A stretch of 6,311 bases of DNA from Clostridia bacterium (GTDB lineage: Bacteria > Bacillota > Clostridia > Oscillospirales > CAG-272), in the NCBI GenBank assembly GCA_017452215.1, contig JAFTMU010000323.1, positions 1 through 6,311 on the forward strand, read 5' to 3'. The first letter of the stretch is position 1, and each line of letters begins with the position of its first letter. Below are positions 5,776-6,311 of the stretch, piece by piece. A model generated the notes under the pieces. The model was not told the DNA's origin and ran no database searches. It worked only from the letters and a program-made list of their open reading frames with translations. Both the position numbers and the translations under genes were made by a program.

Positions 5776-6311
5776 ATGAAAGCCAAAGGTGTTCGTATTG
5801 TTGCCAATTTGATTCTCTGGATCGGCGTTGTTGCTTGCGTGCTCGGCTGCGTGCTGGCAATGCTCCTTTCTATGGGTAACCCCCTGGGATTGCCTACCGA
5901 TTACGTGCCCGATCAGTGGTGCTACATCATTCTGGGTATCATCCTCGTTGCTACGTTTGTGATCTTCCTGATCCTGCGTGCTGTTGCAAGCGTTAAAGAA
6001 AAGCGTGCTGCGATCCGTGCTTGCTGGGAGGCTGCTGAGGAGGCTGCCATCGAGGAGGCTTGTGTTGAGGAGTGTTGCGAGGAGACTTGCGGTGAGGAGT
6101 GCTGCGAGGAGGCTTGCGAGGAGACTGCTGAAGAGGCTCCCAAGTCCAAGGCTGATGCCGTTCGTAAGCTAATCCTTGACAAGACCCCCATTACCGAGGA
6201 ACAGCTTGCAAAGGCCGAGGAGGTTGGCAAGATTGCTCTTCCCATCGTGGCTACCGCCGCTGCCATTGCTGTGGTTGCAAAGGTTGGAAGCAATCAGAAG
6301 AAGGCAAAACG
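5776..6311 (+). CDS. Unrecognised membrane protein with acidic cysteine-repeat segment (runs off right edge)
   Basis: An open frame of 178 codons with no stop before the window ends; I do not recognise its family. It has a hydrophobic helix at about 8-33 (containing two Cys) and a second at about 49-70, followed by basic KEKRAAIR, which places the rest of the chain in the cytoplasm by the positive-inside rule. Next comes a Glu/Cys-rich segment (85-121) with cysteines at 96, 100, 101, 105, 109, 110 and 114, in the order C-x3-CC-x3-C-x3-CC-x3-C. A helical, charged stretch (123-151) leads to a hydrophobic Ala/Val run (153-168) and a lysine-rich stretch (169-178). The start at 5776 has GGAGG seven bases upstream; the ATG at 5770 is only one base from it. 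Codon use is narrow (all Arg CGT, mostly GCT, GTT and GAG), unlike the more mixed MATE gene, and with the strong promoter this suggests high expression. The role is unknown; metal or redox chemistry is a possibility, not a conclusion. Confidence 0.85.
   Translation, partial: MKAKGVRIVANLILWIGVVACVLGCVLAMLLSMGNPLGLPTDYVPDQWCYIILGIILVATFVIFLILRAVASVKEKRAAIRACWEAAEEAAIEEACVEECCEETCGEECCEEACEETAEEAPKSKADAVRKLILDKTPITEEQLAKAEEVGKIALPIVATAAAIAVVAKVGSNQKKAK
6064..6117 (+). repeat. 27-bp tandem duplication coding for the cysteine/glutamate repeat
   Basis: Two in-frame 27-bp units, 6064-6090 (VEECCEETC) and 6091-6117 (GEECCEEAC), differ at only a few bases. The flanks carry decayed relatives in which Cys is replaced by Ala (AEEAAIEEAC before, EETAEEA after). 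This is consistent with repeat expansion inside the gene, so copy number may vary between strains. Confidence 0.85.

Noticed and set aside
6064..6117. Repeats considered as a CRISPR array
   Set aside because: The units are directly adjacent without spacers, in frame, and coding.
5978..6172. Plus-strand 64-codon Arg/Leu-rich frame
   Set aside because: This is an out-of-frame reading of the Cys/Glu repeat; its arginine-leucine repeats come from frameshifted GAG-GCT codons.
5922..6293. Minus-strand Ser/Ala-rich frame opposite the rightmost gene
   Set aside because: Its low-complexity SSQASSQ-type sequence is the reverse complement of the GAG/TGC/GCT repeat of the real gene. The plus strand has a promoter, ribosome binding site and membrane helices.

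Overview
The window looks like chromosomal DNA from a member of the Clostridia (Bacillota), probably a gut-type anaerobe. This is inferred from strong GGAGG-type ribosome binding sites, sigma-A promoters with TG-extended -10 boxes, a CsaB-type wall-polysaccharide pyruvyl transferase, a MATE exporter with an AraC regulator, and roughly balanced base composition. The lineage cannot be fixed more closely from the sequence alone. There are six genes, two of them cut by the window edges, and no RNA gene, CRISPR array or insertion sequence was seen.

Left part (1-2580, minus strand): a two-gene unit. A 739-residue protein carries a GT4-like glycosyltransferase half followed by a complete CsaB-type polysaccharide pyruvyl transferase half. 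Its TGA overlaps the ATG of rarA (AAA+ clamp-loader-like ATPase in replication-fork maintenance), of which only the first 121 codons are in the window. A 269-bp gap (2581-2849) precedes the fusion gene. It contains the terminator of the next gene, a perfect 20-bp-arm inverted repeat that looks like a dispersed element, and three smaller hairpins.

Middle part (2850-5204): an AraC-family regulator (minus) is divergent from a MATE-family exporter (plus). Each has its own recognisable promoter in the 209-bp gap, and CGG-containing direct repeats between the promoters are a candidate operator. The arrangement suggests that the regulator controls the exporter and perhaps itself. A hairpin with T-rich flanks on both sides ends the exporter and the converging downstream gene.

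Right part (5214-6311): a small MIF/tautomerase-superfamily protein (minus) is divergent from a gene running off the right edge (plus), which has no stop codon within the window. Both have TTGACA-N17 promoters with TG-extended -10 boxes. The plus-strand gene encodes an unrecognised protein with two N-terminal membrane helices, an acidic cysteine-repeat segment (C-x3-CC-x3-C-x3-CC-x3-C) built from a 27-bp tandem duplication, and a third hydrophobic stretch. It is the most unusual item in the window. In all four complete genes the ribosome binding site, and in two of them also the mapped promoter, favours a start downstream of the longest open frame.
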